64,000 bases of DNA, from NCBI RefSeq assembly GCF_021117425.1, contig NZ_CP088298.1, positions 372,001 through 436,000 of the forward strand. Direction: 5' to 3'. The position numbers and the translations under genes were made by a program. Shown here in pieces: positions 34,602 to 42,724 of this stretch (positions within the stretch are counted from its first letter, which is position 1; each line of letters starts with the position of its first letter). Below the pieces are notes generated by a model. The model saw only the letters and a program-made list of their open reading frames with translations, ran no database searches and was not told where the DNA came from. This DNA comes from Brevibacterium zhoupengii. GTDB taxonomy: Bacteria; Actinomycetota; Actinomycetes; Actinomycetales; Brevibacteriaceae.

Positions 34602-35954
34602 TCAGGTGGTCAGGGAATCGGCGGTTGCCGGGGTATCGAAATCGTCGTCCTTGAGCAGGTCCACACCTTGGGTCTCGGGAATCGAGACCACGGTGATGAT
34701 GCCGACGACGCCGACCACGGCCAGGAAGAAGCCGGGGCTGAGCATGCTGCCGGTGTTCTCGATGAGCCAGGTCAGAGCGTAGGGCGCGGTGCCGGCGAAC
34801 AGGGCAGCCGTGAGCGCATAGGCGATCGACAGCCCGGTCTGCCTGGTCCGTGTCGGGAAGAGTTCGACCACGGTCACGGCATGCGTTCCCAGGATGACGG
34901 CGAGGATGAATGCCAGGCCGAAAGTCGAGACGAACGCGGCCAGCGAAGACTGGACCTGCATGAGCATGAACAGAGGAATCGCGAGCACGGTGAGCGAGAC
35001 CGCGGCGGTCATGAGCACGGGCTTGCGACCGAACTTGTCCGAGGCGATGCCCGAGAGTGGAACGATGATGAGTCCCAGCGCCGAGGCCAGTGTCGAGAGC
35101 AGGGCGGCCCGACCGGCATCGAAGCCCAGCTCGGTCTCCTGGTAGGTGAGCAGGTAGACGAGAACGACATAGAACGTGACGTTCATGAAGATCTCCATGC
35201 CGCACGTCTGAAGGAACTGCTTAGGGTTGCGTTTGAAGACCTCACGCAGCGGTGACTCGGAGACGGTCTCCATCTTCTGCAGTGCCTCGAACTCAGGGGT
35301 GTCCTCGATCTTGCGGCGGATGTAGAGGCCGATGAGGCCAAGCGGAACGGTGATGAGGAACGGAATCCTCCATCCTCCGGCCAGGACCTGTTCGGGGCTG
35401 AGCACCTGGGTGAGCAGGAAGACGACCAAGGAGGCCAGGAGGAACCCGAGCAGGGAACCGAATTCGAGCCAACTGCAGCCGAAGCCTCGGCGCTTCCGGG
35501 GTGAGAACTCACCGAGGAAGGCCGCAGCACTGCCGAATTCACCGCCGGCGGCCAGGCCCTGGACGATGCGGGTGACGATGAGCAGGATCGGGGCGAGCAT
35601 CCCGATCGTCTCGTAGGTCGGCAGAACTCCGAGGACCAGCGTCGAGGCGGCCATGGCGATGATGACGACGGAGAGCGTGAGCTTGCGCCCCAGTTTGTCG
35701 CCGAGGCGGCCGAAGATGATCGCACCGACCGGGCGGACGAGGAAGGAGACCGCGAAGACGGCGAAGGTCGCGAGCAGTCCCGCGGTCTCGTCGCCTTCGG
35801 GGAAGAAGATCGCCGCGATCGTCGTTGCCATATAGGCGTAGACGGCCCAGTCGAACCAGTGGACGAGCACGCCGATGGATCCGGCTGCGACGCTCTTCTG
35901 CAGACCCTTCTTGTAGGCCAGGTCTTTCGCGTCGGCAGGGTGTGCACCGCTCAT
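34602..35954 (-). CDS. MFS transporter, metabolite:H+ symporter (MHS) family
   Basis: A 450-residue MHS-type symporter with 12 helices. Landmarks are GVLVHWFDWAVYAYMA in helix 1, GRLGDKLGRKLTL in loop 2-3 and GLAAGGEFGSAAAFL in helix 4. ATG minus 35954 follows aaaggaggaactcgat. The frame is open a further 250 codons upstream across the preceding gene, but only as an arginine-rich shadow. It lies 28 bases before the aldehyde dehydrogenase gene in transcription order and after the M20 gene, separated from it by a 20-bp-arm hairpin. Likely imports the operon's substrate. Confidence 0.92.
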   Translation of the reverse strand: MSGAHPADAKDLAYKKGLQKSVAAGSIGVLVHWFDWAVYAYMATTIAAIFFPEGDETAGLLATFAVFAVSFLVRPVGAIIFGRLGDKLGRKLTLSVVIIAMAASTLVLGVLPTYETIGMLAPILLIVTRIVQGLAAGGEFGSAAAFLGEFSPRKRRGFGCSWLEFGSLLGFLLASLVVFLLTQVLSPEQVLAGGWRIPFLITVPLGLIGLYIRRKIEDTPEFEALQKMETVSESPLREVFKRNPKQFLQTCGMEIFMNVTFYVVLVYLLTYQETELGFDAGRAALLSTLASALGLIIVPLSGIASDKFGRKPVLMTAAVSLTVLAIPLFMLMQVQSSLAAFVSTFGLAFILAVILGTHAVTVVELFPTRTRQTGLSIAYALTAALFAGTAPYALTWLIENTGSMLSPGFFLAVVGVVGIITVVSIPETQGVDLLKDDDFDTPATADSLTT

Positions 35955-36007
35955 ATCGAGTTCCTCCTTTGGAACTTCAGGCGCCGGCGGTGTGCCGGCG
36001 GCTTCGA

Positions 36008-36063
36008 CTCGGTGAACCGACAACAGCTCGGTCCATGCGGGTGGCTGTTGTCGGTTCACCGAG
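36008..36063 (-). repeat. Perfect 20-bp-arm inverted repeat within the operon
   Basis: Arms ctcggtgaaccgacaacagc (36008-36027) and its complement (36044-36063) enclose a 16-base loop, between the M20 gene stop (36080) and the symporter start (35954). In RNA this is a very stable hairpin without a following T-tract. It could be a partial terminator, an RNA-processing site that sets the ratio between the genes, or a protein-binding palindrome. Confidence 0.8.
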
Positions 36064-36079
36064 CTGGTGGATCGGTTGG

Positions 36080-37237
36080 TCAGGTGCCCGAGCGTCGGGT
36101 GCTGACGTCGGCTGCGGTCCAGGCCAGCGCCGTAGCACCGTCGATCAGCGTCCGTTCGGCTTCTTCTCCGACACACGACTCGGCGAAGGCGGCCTGGTGG
36201 TTGCTGGCCTCCCCGCCGACCCCGATGTAGGGGTGGATCGCGTTGACCATTTGGGACACATTGCCCATGTCCGTCGAAGCACGGTTCATTGTCGCCGCGA
36301 TCGGGTCGACGTCGAAGTTGCGTCCGAGTGCGATGGCATTGGCCCGATAGGACTCGAGCGCGTCCTCGTCGGTGCGCATCTCCGCATACCGCTTGCTCTC
36401 CGGTGTGATCGAAAGTGTGGCACCGGTAGCCAGCGCCCCGGCTTCGAAGCAGTCGATGACCCGTTTCTCCACCTCGAGGAGTTCCTCGGTGGACTCGGCG
36501 CGGACATACCAGCGGCCCTCGGTCTTGGCAGGGATGGCGTTGGGGGCTTCCCCGCCGTTCGTCATCACACCGTGGACGCGTACGGTCTTCGGCAGCTGCT
36601 GACGCAGCAGACCCAGGGCGACCTGGGCGACGAGGAAGGCGTCGTTGGCGTTGATTCCACGCTCGGGATAGGCGGCCGCATGAGCCGCGCGACCTGTGTA
36701 TTCGACGTGCCAATGGGTGACCGCGAAGGGCTCTGCCTCGGAGACGTCGACGGGGGCGGGGTGGGCCATGAGTGCGAAGTCGAGGTTCGTGAAAGCTCCG
36801 CGTTCGAGCAGCTCGATCTTGCCGCCGCCACCCTCTTCTGCGGGAGTGCCGATGACCTCGACGCTGAGCCCTAAGTCCTCTGCCGCAGCGGCGAGGCCGA
36901 TGGCCCCGCCGACGCTCATCGCGGAGATGAGGTTGTGCCCGCAGGCATGGCCGAGGCCGGGCAGGGCGTCGTATTCGGCGAGGAATCCGATGGTGAAGTC
37001 ACCCGATCCGAACGTCGCGCGAAACGCAGTGTCGAGTCCCAGGTAGGGCTGTTCGATGGTGAAGCCGTGATCGGCCAGAACGCCGGCCACCGAGGCGGAG
37101 GAGCGGAACTCCTGCCACCCGATTTCCGGATCGTCGTGGAGCGAATTCGACAGGCCCACGAGTGCGGGGGTCACCTCGGCGAGGCGAGCGGCGATTCGAT
37201 CCTTTACGGTCAGCTCGACATCGGTGGACTGGCTCAT
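36080..37237 (-). CDS. M20-family amidohydrolase
   Basis: A 385-residue di-metal M20 hydrolase (amidohydrolase/carboxypeptidase type). Metal ligands are in GLGHACGHNL (about residues 95-104) and GTPAEEGGGGK (about 130-140, catalytic Glu pair); the dimerisation domain follows. Its start overlaps the DUF1028 stop by ATGA (37234-37237). Together with Rid, DUF1028, a symporter and an aldehyde dehydrogenase it probably splits an N-acylated or amide substrate. Substrate unknown. Confidence 0.9.
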   Translation of the reverse strand: MSQSTDVELTVKDRIAARLAEVTPALVGLSNSLHDDPEIGWQEFRSSASVAGVLADHGFTIEQPYLGLDTAFRATFGSGDFTIGFLAEYDALPGLGHACGHNLISAMSVGGAIGLAAAAEDLGLSVEVIGTPAEEGGGGKIELLERGAFTNLDFALMAHPAPVDVSEAEPFAVTHWHVEYTGRAAHAAAYPERGINANDAFLVAQVALGLLRQQLPKTVRVHGVMTNGGEAPNAIPAKTEGRWYVRAESTEELLEVEKRVIDCFEAGALATGATLSITPESKRYAEMRTDEDALESYRANAIALGRNFDVDPIAATMNRASTDMGNVSQMVNAIHPYIGVGGEASNHQAAFAESCVGEEAERTLIDGATALAWTAADVSTRRSGT

Positions 37238-37917
37238 CGCTCGTCTCCGGGGACGCCGTAGGACGGCGAGGCCACGGGGTTGAGGCCGCGGGTGATGTAG
37301 TCCTCGCGCTGGGGCATCCAGATGTCGAGGAGTTCGCCCAGTTCGCCGATGGGGTCCTCATCGGCCCAGTCCACGCGCAGGTCGGTGACCCTCCACCCGG
37401 CGTCGCTGACGACGGCCAGCCCGGCCGAATGCACGGGACCGGCCTCTCCGCCCGCGTCGAAGGCGGCCTGGAAGGCTGCGAAGAGGCGACGTTCGATCGG
37501 CCCAGTCGATTCCAGGGCGGTCTCGATGAAGGCATCGAGGACGTCGAGTGATTTCAGCATATTGCCACCGGCCACGGCGTTCTGCTCGGTGCGGGCACCG
37601 AAGATCCCGAGAGCCTCGGCGCCGGAGTGTGCGGCGGTATTGCCGGCACCGTCGATGACGAGGATTTGCCGATAGGCGATGACATCGGACTCGACCTGAT
37701 CGACGATCGAATCCAGAGCCAGCTGTGCCGATTTCCCGGACGACATCTCCGAGAGGATCGCGCCGCCGAGGCGGGGGTCGGTGACGTTCTGCGAGTTCAC
37801 TCCGCCGATCCCATCGGCCAGGTTGAGGCAGCGAGCGGCAACGGCAGGTGAGGAGGAAGCGATCGCGGATCCGAATTCACCGGTGTCGGGATCGTGGAGG
37901 AGGAGGGAGAAGGTCAC
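37234..37917 (-). CDS. DUF1028 family protein
   Basis: A 227-residue DUF1028 protein, a family with an Ntn-hydrolase-like fold. The start FSLLLHDPDTGEFGSAIASSSPAVAAR matches the conserved N-terminus in pieces, and GGNML and EDPIGEL are later family features. GTG minus 37917 overlaps the upstream Rid gene by GTGA, and the stop overlaps the M20 start. The much longer open frame running to 38397 is an arginine/histidine-rich shadow over the Rid gene. DUF1028 genes commonly sit next to Rid and M20-like genes; the enzymatic role is unknown. Confidence 0.9.
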   Translation of the reverse strand: MTFSLLLHDPDTGEFGSAIASSSPAVAARCLNLADGIGGVNSQNVTDPRLGGAILSEMSSGKSAQLALDSIVDQVESDVIAYRQILVIDGAGNTAAHSGAEALGIFGARTEQNAVAGGNMLKSLDVLDAFIETALESTGPIERRLFAAFQAAFDAGGEAGPVHSAGLAVVSDAGWRVTDLRVDWADEDPIGELGELLDIWMPQREDYITRGLNPVASPSYGVPGDER

Positions 37918-38366
37918 TTGGCCACCTCGGCGGTGGTGGAAGTCTTGGGTTCGCTGATGACGGCGGTGGCGTCGATCTCGACGAGCCATTCGGGGCGGGC
38001 CAAGGCCTGAACGACGATGCCGGTCGAGACGGGGTAGACCCCCTTGAGCCACTTGCCCACGGTGCGGTAGACGTCTTCGCGGTAGCGGGGATCGATGATG
38101 TAGATGGTGACCTTGACGATGTCCTCGAGCCGACTGCCGGCCTCGTCGAGGAGCATGGCGATGTTGGACATGGCCTTCTCCGCCTGCGCGGTGACGTCGC
38201 CGATGCCCACGGATTCGCGGGTTTCGAGGTCCTGGCCGATCTGTCCGCGGAGGTAGACGACACCGCCGGCGACGACGGCCTGGCACAGATCGTTGTCGAG
38301 GTTCTGTTCGGGGTAGGTCTCTTTGGTGTTGAACATTCTCAGACGTGTGTGCGTGGGTTCGGCCAC
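37914..38366 (-). CDS. Rid-family protein with non-canonical active site
   Basis: A 150-residue Rid (YjgF/UK114) protein. The motif that carries the catalytic arginine in RidA reads YPVSTGIVVQAL here, with Ser114 at the arginine position, while LVEIDATAV, the end motif, is intact. It is therefore not a classical enamine deaminase. GTG minus 38366 follows gaggag at good spacing. First gene of the coupled minus-strand operon, divergent from a LysR regulator. The operon context with DUF1028 and M20 suggests a specific catabolic step rather than general stress protection. Confidence 0.88.
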   Translation of the reverse strand: MAEPTHTRLRMFNTKETYPEQNLDNDLCQAVVAGGVVYLRGQIGQDLETRESVGIGDVTAQAEKAMSNIAMLLDEAGSRLEDIVKVTIYIIDPRYREDVYRTVGKWLKGVYPVSTGIVVQALARPEWLVEIDATAVISEPKTSTTAEVAK

Positions 38367-38486
38367 TTCGGTCTCCTCTTCGAGCTGATCGGAACATGTC
38401 GAACGGGTTGTGGAGCCGTTCGGGTGTGTGGTTCTATTCTCGGAAACATCGGAGTATCTGTGAAATAGTTATTATCTAGAGACTCC

Positions 38487-38501
38487 ATCTGAAAAACAGA
38501 T
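38487..38501. promoter_or_regulatory. Candidate LysR-type binding site
   Basis: Inverted repeat atctg-aaaaa-cagat, followed by a third aatctg at 38506-38511, lies in the divergent region between the Rid operon and the LysR gene. It fits the T-N11-A style of LysR operators. Confidence 0.5.
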
Positions 38502-38542
38502 TCCAAATCTGAATCATCGATTCCACTGACGAAGAGGTCGCC

Positions 38543-39475
38543 ATGGTCCACAGATTCTCGATCACGCTGACTCAGCTCTCGTATTTCACAGAATGCGCGA
38601 AGACGCTGAATATGACGACGGCGAGCCAAGAGCTCCACATTGCGCAGTCGGCGGTGTCCACTGCGATCAATCAGCTCGAGAAGGCACTCGGTGCCCCGCT
38701 CTTCGTCCGTCAGCACTCCAAGGGCCTCGTTCTCACCCCCGCCGGCGAGGGGCTGCTCCACGAGACCCGGCAGATCTTCGGACTCATCACCGATGCGGTC
38801 GAATCGATCCAGGCCGGGCAGAACGAGGTCCGCGGCACGATCGTCCTTGCCTGCTTCAAGACCCTGGCTCCCTTCATCCTTCCCCAGCTCATCGGGCGGC
38901 TCAACGAACGCCACCCCGAGCTCTCGATCGAGGTCGTCGAGGGCGATCACGAGGAGTGCATGGCCGCACTGCGCAGCGGCCGGGCGGAGATGGCGATCAA
39001 CTACGACCTCACCGATGCCGAAGGCATCCAGGCCAAGCGAGTCGGCGAGGTGCGCCCCCACGTCATCGTCGATACGAACCACCGTCTGGCCGGGAAGAAG
39101 AAGGTGAAGCTGTCTGCACTCGCCGAAGATCCTCTCGTGCTCCTCGACCTGCCCGACAGCCGCGAATACTTCCTCACCATGCTGCGCACCGCCGGCATCA
39201 CGCCCAAGGTCAAGTACAAGTCCTCGAACTACGAGACCGTGCGCTCGATGGTCGCGATGGGTCTGGGATTCTCGATCCTCAACCAACGCCCCGACATCGA
39301 ACAGACTTACACCGGAGCGAAGACTTCGATCCTCGAAATTGCCGACCCCGCACCTAGCCTCCACCTCGTCGTATCGGCTCTGTCGCAGGCGGCCGGGACC
39401 GCGAAGGCGAAGGCCGTGACGACCATGATGCGCGAGATCCTCGCCGAGGCGGCCCCACCGGAGAATTCTCCCTGA
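38543..39475 (+). CDS. LysR family transcriptional regulator
   Basis: A 310-residue LysR-type regulator: winged helix at about residues 8-66 (LTQLSYFTECAKTLN...IAQSAVSTAINQLEKALGAPLF in pieces), then a two-lobed effector domain from about 95. ATG 38543 follows gaagagg. It is divergent from the Rid/DUF1028/M20/MFS/ALDH operon and is its probable activator. The effector is likely the operon's substrate or an intermediate. Confidence 0.92.
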   Translation: MVHRFSITLTQLSYFTECAKTLNMTTASQELHIAQSAVSTAINQLEKALGAPLFVRQHSKGLVLTPAGEGLLHETRQIFGLITDAVESIQAGQNEVRGTIVLACFKTLAPFILPQLIGRLNERHPELSIEVVEGDHEECMAALRSGRAEMAINYDLTDAEGIQAKRVGEVRPHVIVDTNHRLAGKKKVKLSALAEDPLVLLDLPDSREYFLTMLRTAGITPKVKYKSSNYETVRSMVAMGLGFSILNQRPDIEQTYTGAKTSILEIADPAPSLHLVVSALSQAAGTAKAKAVTTMMREILAEAAPPENSP

Positions 39476-39532
39476 CCCTGGCGAAGCTGCCGACGTTCGA
39501 GATACTCGGAAATGATTGACTCATGACGGCTA

Positions 39533-39563
39533 CATCTATTCAGTAGATGCAATTGACCGTCAA
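39533..39563. promoter_or_regulatory. Two adjacent palindromes before the monooxygenase gene
   Basis: catcta-ttcag-tagatg (39533-39549) and ttgac-c-gtcaa (39553-39563) lie next to each other about 135 bases before the monooxygenase start. They are candidate operator half-sites; a TTGACA-like -35 follows at about 39576. Confidence 0.4.
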
Positions 39564-39697
39564 CAACTATTGGCATTGACACTCTCACCTGCGGTTTGCT
39601 GGATCACGAGAGGGCGAGGCGCACCATCGCCCCACGAGCAAAGACGCAAGTGCCGTATCTGCAGGTCAGGCACGGTTTTCGAGAACAGGAGTGTCCC

Positions 39698-40990
39698 ATG
39701 TCGGGCAAGGAAACTGAGACCACCGAAGTCGTCATCATCGGCGCGGGTCAAGCCGGAATCGCGATGAGCGAGCACCTGCAGTCCAGGGGAGTACCCCACA
39801 TCGTTCTGGAGAAGAACCGCATCGCCGAGGCATGGCAGTCCAGGCGCTGGGACTCCCTCGTCGCCAACGGTCCCGCCTGGCATGACCGGTTCCCCACCCA
39901 GGAATTCGCCGACGTCGACCCCGACGGATTCGCGACCAAGAACCAGGTCGCCGAATACTTCCGCACCCTCGTCGAGAACAACAACCTCCCCGTGCGCACC
40001 GGAGTCACCGTGACCACAGTGACTGAACGCGAAAAGGCCCGCGGCTACCTCGTCAAAACCGATCAGGGCACCATCGAGGCCGACTACGTCGTCGCCGCGA
40101 CCGGACCTTTCCAGACCCCGATCATCCCGAAGATCATTCCCGAAAGTTCCGGGATCACCCAGATCCACTCGAACTCATACAAGAACCCCGCGCAGCTCGA
40201 CGAGGGCGCCGTGCTCGTCGTCGGAGCAGGTTCCTCAGGCGTCCAGATCGCCGCCGAGATCCAGAAATCCGGCAAGAAGGTCTACCTGGCCGTGGGCCCA
40301 CACGATCGCCCACCGCGAGCCTATCGAAACCGCGACTTCTGCTGGTGGCTCGGAGCCCTGGGCAAATGGGACCTCGCAGCCCCACCCGTAGGCGCTGACC
40401 ATGTCACCATCGCCGTCAGCGGAGCCGAAGGCGGACACACCGTGGACTTCCGCAACCTCGCCGCTTCCGGAATCACCCTGCTGGGACGTGCAAACTCATT
40501 TGCGGATGGCAAGCTGCAGATCGGTTCCGACCTGGGCAAGAACATCGCCCGTGGCGACGACAACTACCTGTCCCTGCTGCGTGAGGCCGATGAATACATC
40601 GAACGCAACGGCCTCGACCTGCCGCCGGAACCCGAGGCTCATGAGCTCGGTGCTGACCCTGAATGTGTGTCCAACCCGATCCTCGAACTCGACCTCGCCG
40701 AGGCGGACGTGCAAACCGTGATCTGGGCGACCGGATTCGGAGTCGACTACTCCTGGCTGCAGGTCGAGGGTGTCCTGGATGAGCGCGGATACCCCGTCCA
40801 GCAGCGCGGCGTCACACCTGTTCCCGGCATGTACTTCCTGGGCCTGCCATGGCTCTCACGTCGCGGATCGAGCTTCATCTGGGGAGTCTGGCACGACGCG
40901 AAATACCTCGCCGACCAGATCGAAATTCAGCGGAAGTACCGCGACTATGAGCCAGATCATAACGCCCTGCTCGAGGCCGCAGTATCGTAA
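39698..40990 (+). CDS. Flavin-containing monooxygenase / NAD(P)-binding oxidoreductase
   Basis: A 430-residue FAD- and NAD(P)H-dependent monooxygenase-like protein (CzcO group). Two dinucleotide-binding motifs are visible: GAGQAG at about residues 15-20 and GAGSSG near 173. The ATGFG segment typical of class B flavoprotein monooxygenases is near 347. ATG 39698 follows ggagtgtccc; an earlier in-frame start adds a non-conserved tail. It lies about 100 bases upstream of aspartate ammonia-lyase on the same strand. Its substrate is not evident; N- or S-oxygenation is typical of the group. Confidence 0.85.
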   Translation: MSGKETETTEVVIIGAGQAGIAMSEHLQSRGVPHIVLEKNRIAEAWQSRRWDSLVANGPAWHDRFPTQEFADVDPDGFATKNQVAEYFRTLVENNNLPVRTGVTVTTVTEREKARGYLVKTDQGTIEADYVVAATGPFQTPIIPKIIPESSGITQIHSNSYKNPAQLDEGAVLVVGAGSSGVQIAAEIQKSGKKVYLAVGPHDRPPRAYRNRDFCWWLGALGKWDLAAPPVGADHVTIAVSGAEGGHTVDFRNLAASGITLLGRANSFADGKLQIGSDLGKNIARGDDNYLSLLREADEYIERNGLDLPPEPEAHELGADPECVSNPILELDLAEADVQTVIWATGFGVDYSWLQVEGVLDERGYPVQQRGVTPVPGMYFLGLPWLSRRGSSFIWGVWHDAKYLADQIEIQRKYRDYEPDHNALLEAAVS

Positions 40991-41095
40991 ATGATGACGG
41001 GCACTGAGTGCCTTCGGGAACCCAGTGACCGCACACACCGGGGAACAACCTCGGCGAACATATCGACGTCCTCACGACGAAAGAAGGCACCAGCG

Positions 41096-42598
41096 GTGAC
41101 CGACAGCGCTTTTGCACCCACCCGCACTGAGACCGATTCGATCGGCAGCCTCGAGATCCCGACGTCAGCGTATTGGGGTGTGCACACGGCGCGAGCGATG
41201 GAGAACTTCCCGATCGCCCGCCGCCCGGTCTCCGTCTATCCCGATTTCGTGCGTGCCTTCGCCTGTGTGAAGCAGGCGGCGGCCCGGGCGAACTTGGAGA
41301 TCGGGGCCCTCGACGAACAGCGAGCGAACCTCATCGACGCCGCCTGCGAGGAGATCAAGGGCGGGCGACTCCACGACGAGTTTACCGTCGGCGTGATCCA
41401 GGGCGGTGCGGGTACCTCGACGAACATGAACGCCAATGAGGTGATCACGAACCGCGCCCTCGAGATCGGCGGTCACGCGAAGGGCGACTACTCGTTCATC
41501 AACCCCAATGACCACACGAACCACAGCCAATCGACGAACGACACCTACCCGACGGCGATCAAGATCGCGCTGGCCTTCTCACTGCAGAACCTCCTCGGCG
41601 AACTTACGCTCCTCGCCGATGCCTTCGCTGCCAAGGGACGCGAGTTCTCCCACATCATCAAGGTCGGTCGCACCCAGCTCCAGGATGCGGTGCCGATGAC
41701 CTTGGGCCAGGAATTCAACGCCTTCGCCACCACCTTGCGCGAGGACGTGCAGCGACTCGAAGAGGCCGTCGCCCTCCTCGGTGAGGTCAACATGGGCGCC
41801 ACCGCGATCGGAACGGCGATCAACGCCCCGGTCGGGTACAAGGAAGCGGTGATCAAGCACCTGCGCACCATCACCGGACTCGAGCTCGTCACCGCCGGTG
41901 ACCTCGTCGAATCCACCTCCGACACCGGTGTCTTCATCACCTTCTCCGGGGCACTCAAGCGCAGCGCCCTGAAGATGTCGAAGATCGCCAACGACCTGCG
42001 GCTGCTGTCCTCAGGACCGCAGGCAGGCTTCGGTGAGATCAACCTGCCTGCCCGCCAGGCCGGGTCGTCGATCATGCCCGGCAAGGTCAATCCCGTCATC
42101 CCCGAGGCTGTCTCCCAGGTCGCCTACTCGGTCGCCGGAGCCGATGTCACCGTGTCCATGGCCGTTGAAGGCGGCCAGCTCCAGCTCAACGCCTTCGAGC
42201 CGATCATCGCCCACTCCCTGTTCCAGTCGATCACCTGGCTCGAGCGTGCCTGCCAGACCTTCCGCGTCAACTGCGTCAACGGCATCACCGCCAACGAGGC
42301 GGCGCTCGAGGACACGGTGGCGCGTTCCGTCACCGTCATCACCGCACTCGCCCCGGTCATCGGCTACGCCCCGGCCGCGCAGCTGGCCAAACAGGCGCTG
42401 GCGACCAACGAGCCGATCGCTGACCTGGTCATTGCGCAGGGTCTGCTCGACCGCGCCCAGCTCGAGGAGATCCTCAAGCCCGAACGCCTGACCGGTCTGC
42501 CCGCCGATCATGGTGTCAAGAACACGGCCGACAGCGCCGAGGCGGTTCCCCGTGACGAGATGACCTCGGAGCTGCCGGTGGTGCCGTCTCCAGAGTGA
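41096..42598 (+). CDS. aspA: Aspartate ammonia-lyase
   Basis: A 500-residue aspartase/fumarase-superfamily enzyme that deaminates aspartate to fumarate and ammonia. The superfamily signature GSSIMPGKVNP is at residues 323-333, and GGAGTSTNMN and HTNHSQSTNDTYPT give the other active-site regions, which favour aspartase over fumarase. GTG 41096 follows gaaagaagg; an ATG at 40991 overlaps the end of the monooxygenase gene and adds a low-complexity tail. It may supply fumarate from aspartate; link to the monooxygenase is only positional. The downstream end is followed by the structured RNA before the Abi gene. Confidence 0.93.
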   Translation: MTDSAFAPTRTETDSIGSLEIPTSAYWGVHTARAMENFPIARRPVSVYPDFVRAFACVKQAAARANLEIGALDEQRANLIDAACEEIKGGRLHDEFTVGVIQGGAGTSTNMNANEVITNRALEIGGHAKGDYSFINPNDHTNHSQSTNDTYPTAIKIALAFSLQNLLGELTLLADAFAAKGREFSHIIKVGRTQLQDAVPMTLGQEFNAFATTLREDVQRLEEAVALLGEVNMGATAIGTAINAPVGYKEAVIKHLRTITGLELVTAGDLVESTSDTGVFITFSGALKRSALKMSKIANDLRLLSSGPQAGFGEINLPARQAGSSIMPGKVNPVIPEAVSQVAYSVAGADVTVSMAVEGGQLQLNAFEPIIAHSLFQSITWLERACQTFRVNCVNGITANEAALEDTVARSVTVITALAPVIGYAPAAQLAKQALATNEPIADLVIAQGLLDRAQLEEILKPERLTGLPADHGVKNTADSAEAVPRDEMTSELPVVPSPE

Positions 42599-42642
42599 CC
42601 AGCGTTGGCCGTGGGCGGAGTGAATATTCCTTCGCCGAGTGC

Positions 42643-42648
42643 TAAACT
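42643..42648 (+). promoter_or_regulatory. Probable -10 box of the AbiF-associated RNA
   Basis: TAAACT lies three bases before the first paired base of the structured RNA at 42651, a good fit to a -10 hexamer (TANNNT) with a start near the RNA 5' end. No strong -35 is visible. Confidence 0.5.
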
Positions 42649-42650
42649 GG

Positions 42651-42711
42651 GCGCATCAGACATCGTCTCCCTCTGAGTCTTCGGACTCAAGGAGACGATT
42701 TTCATTTGCGC
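42651..42711 (+). ncRNA. Three-tier hairpin RNA upstream of the AbiF-like gene
   Basis: Three nested stems are seen. Basal gcgca/tgcgc pairs 42651-42655 with 42707-42711. A perfect 9-bp middle stem atcgtctcc/ggagacgat pairs 42662-42670 with 42691-42699. An apical 6-bp stem tgagtc/gactca (42674-42679 with 42684-42689) is closed by a UUCG tetraloop with the preferred c-g closing pair. The element ends 13 bases before the Abi start. Structured non-coding RNAs in this position are known for AbiF-type HEPN proteins, where the RNA acts as antitoxin-like partner. Here the structure is seen directly and its role is inferred. Confidence 0.7.
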
Positions 42712-42724
42712 GATAATAAGCTGC

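Noticed and set aside
35955..36713. 253-codon upstream extension of the symporter frame
   Set aside because: It overlaps the M20 gene in another frame and is arginine-rich; the ATG at 35954 follows aaaggagg.
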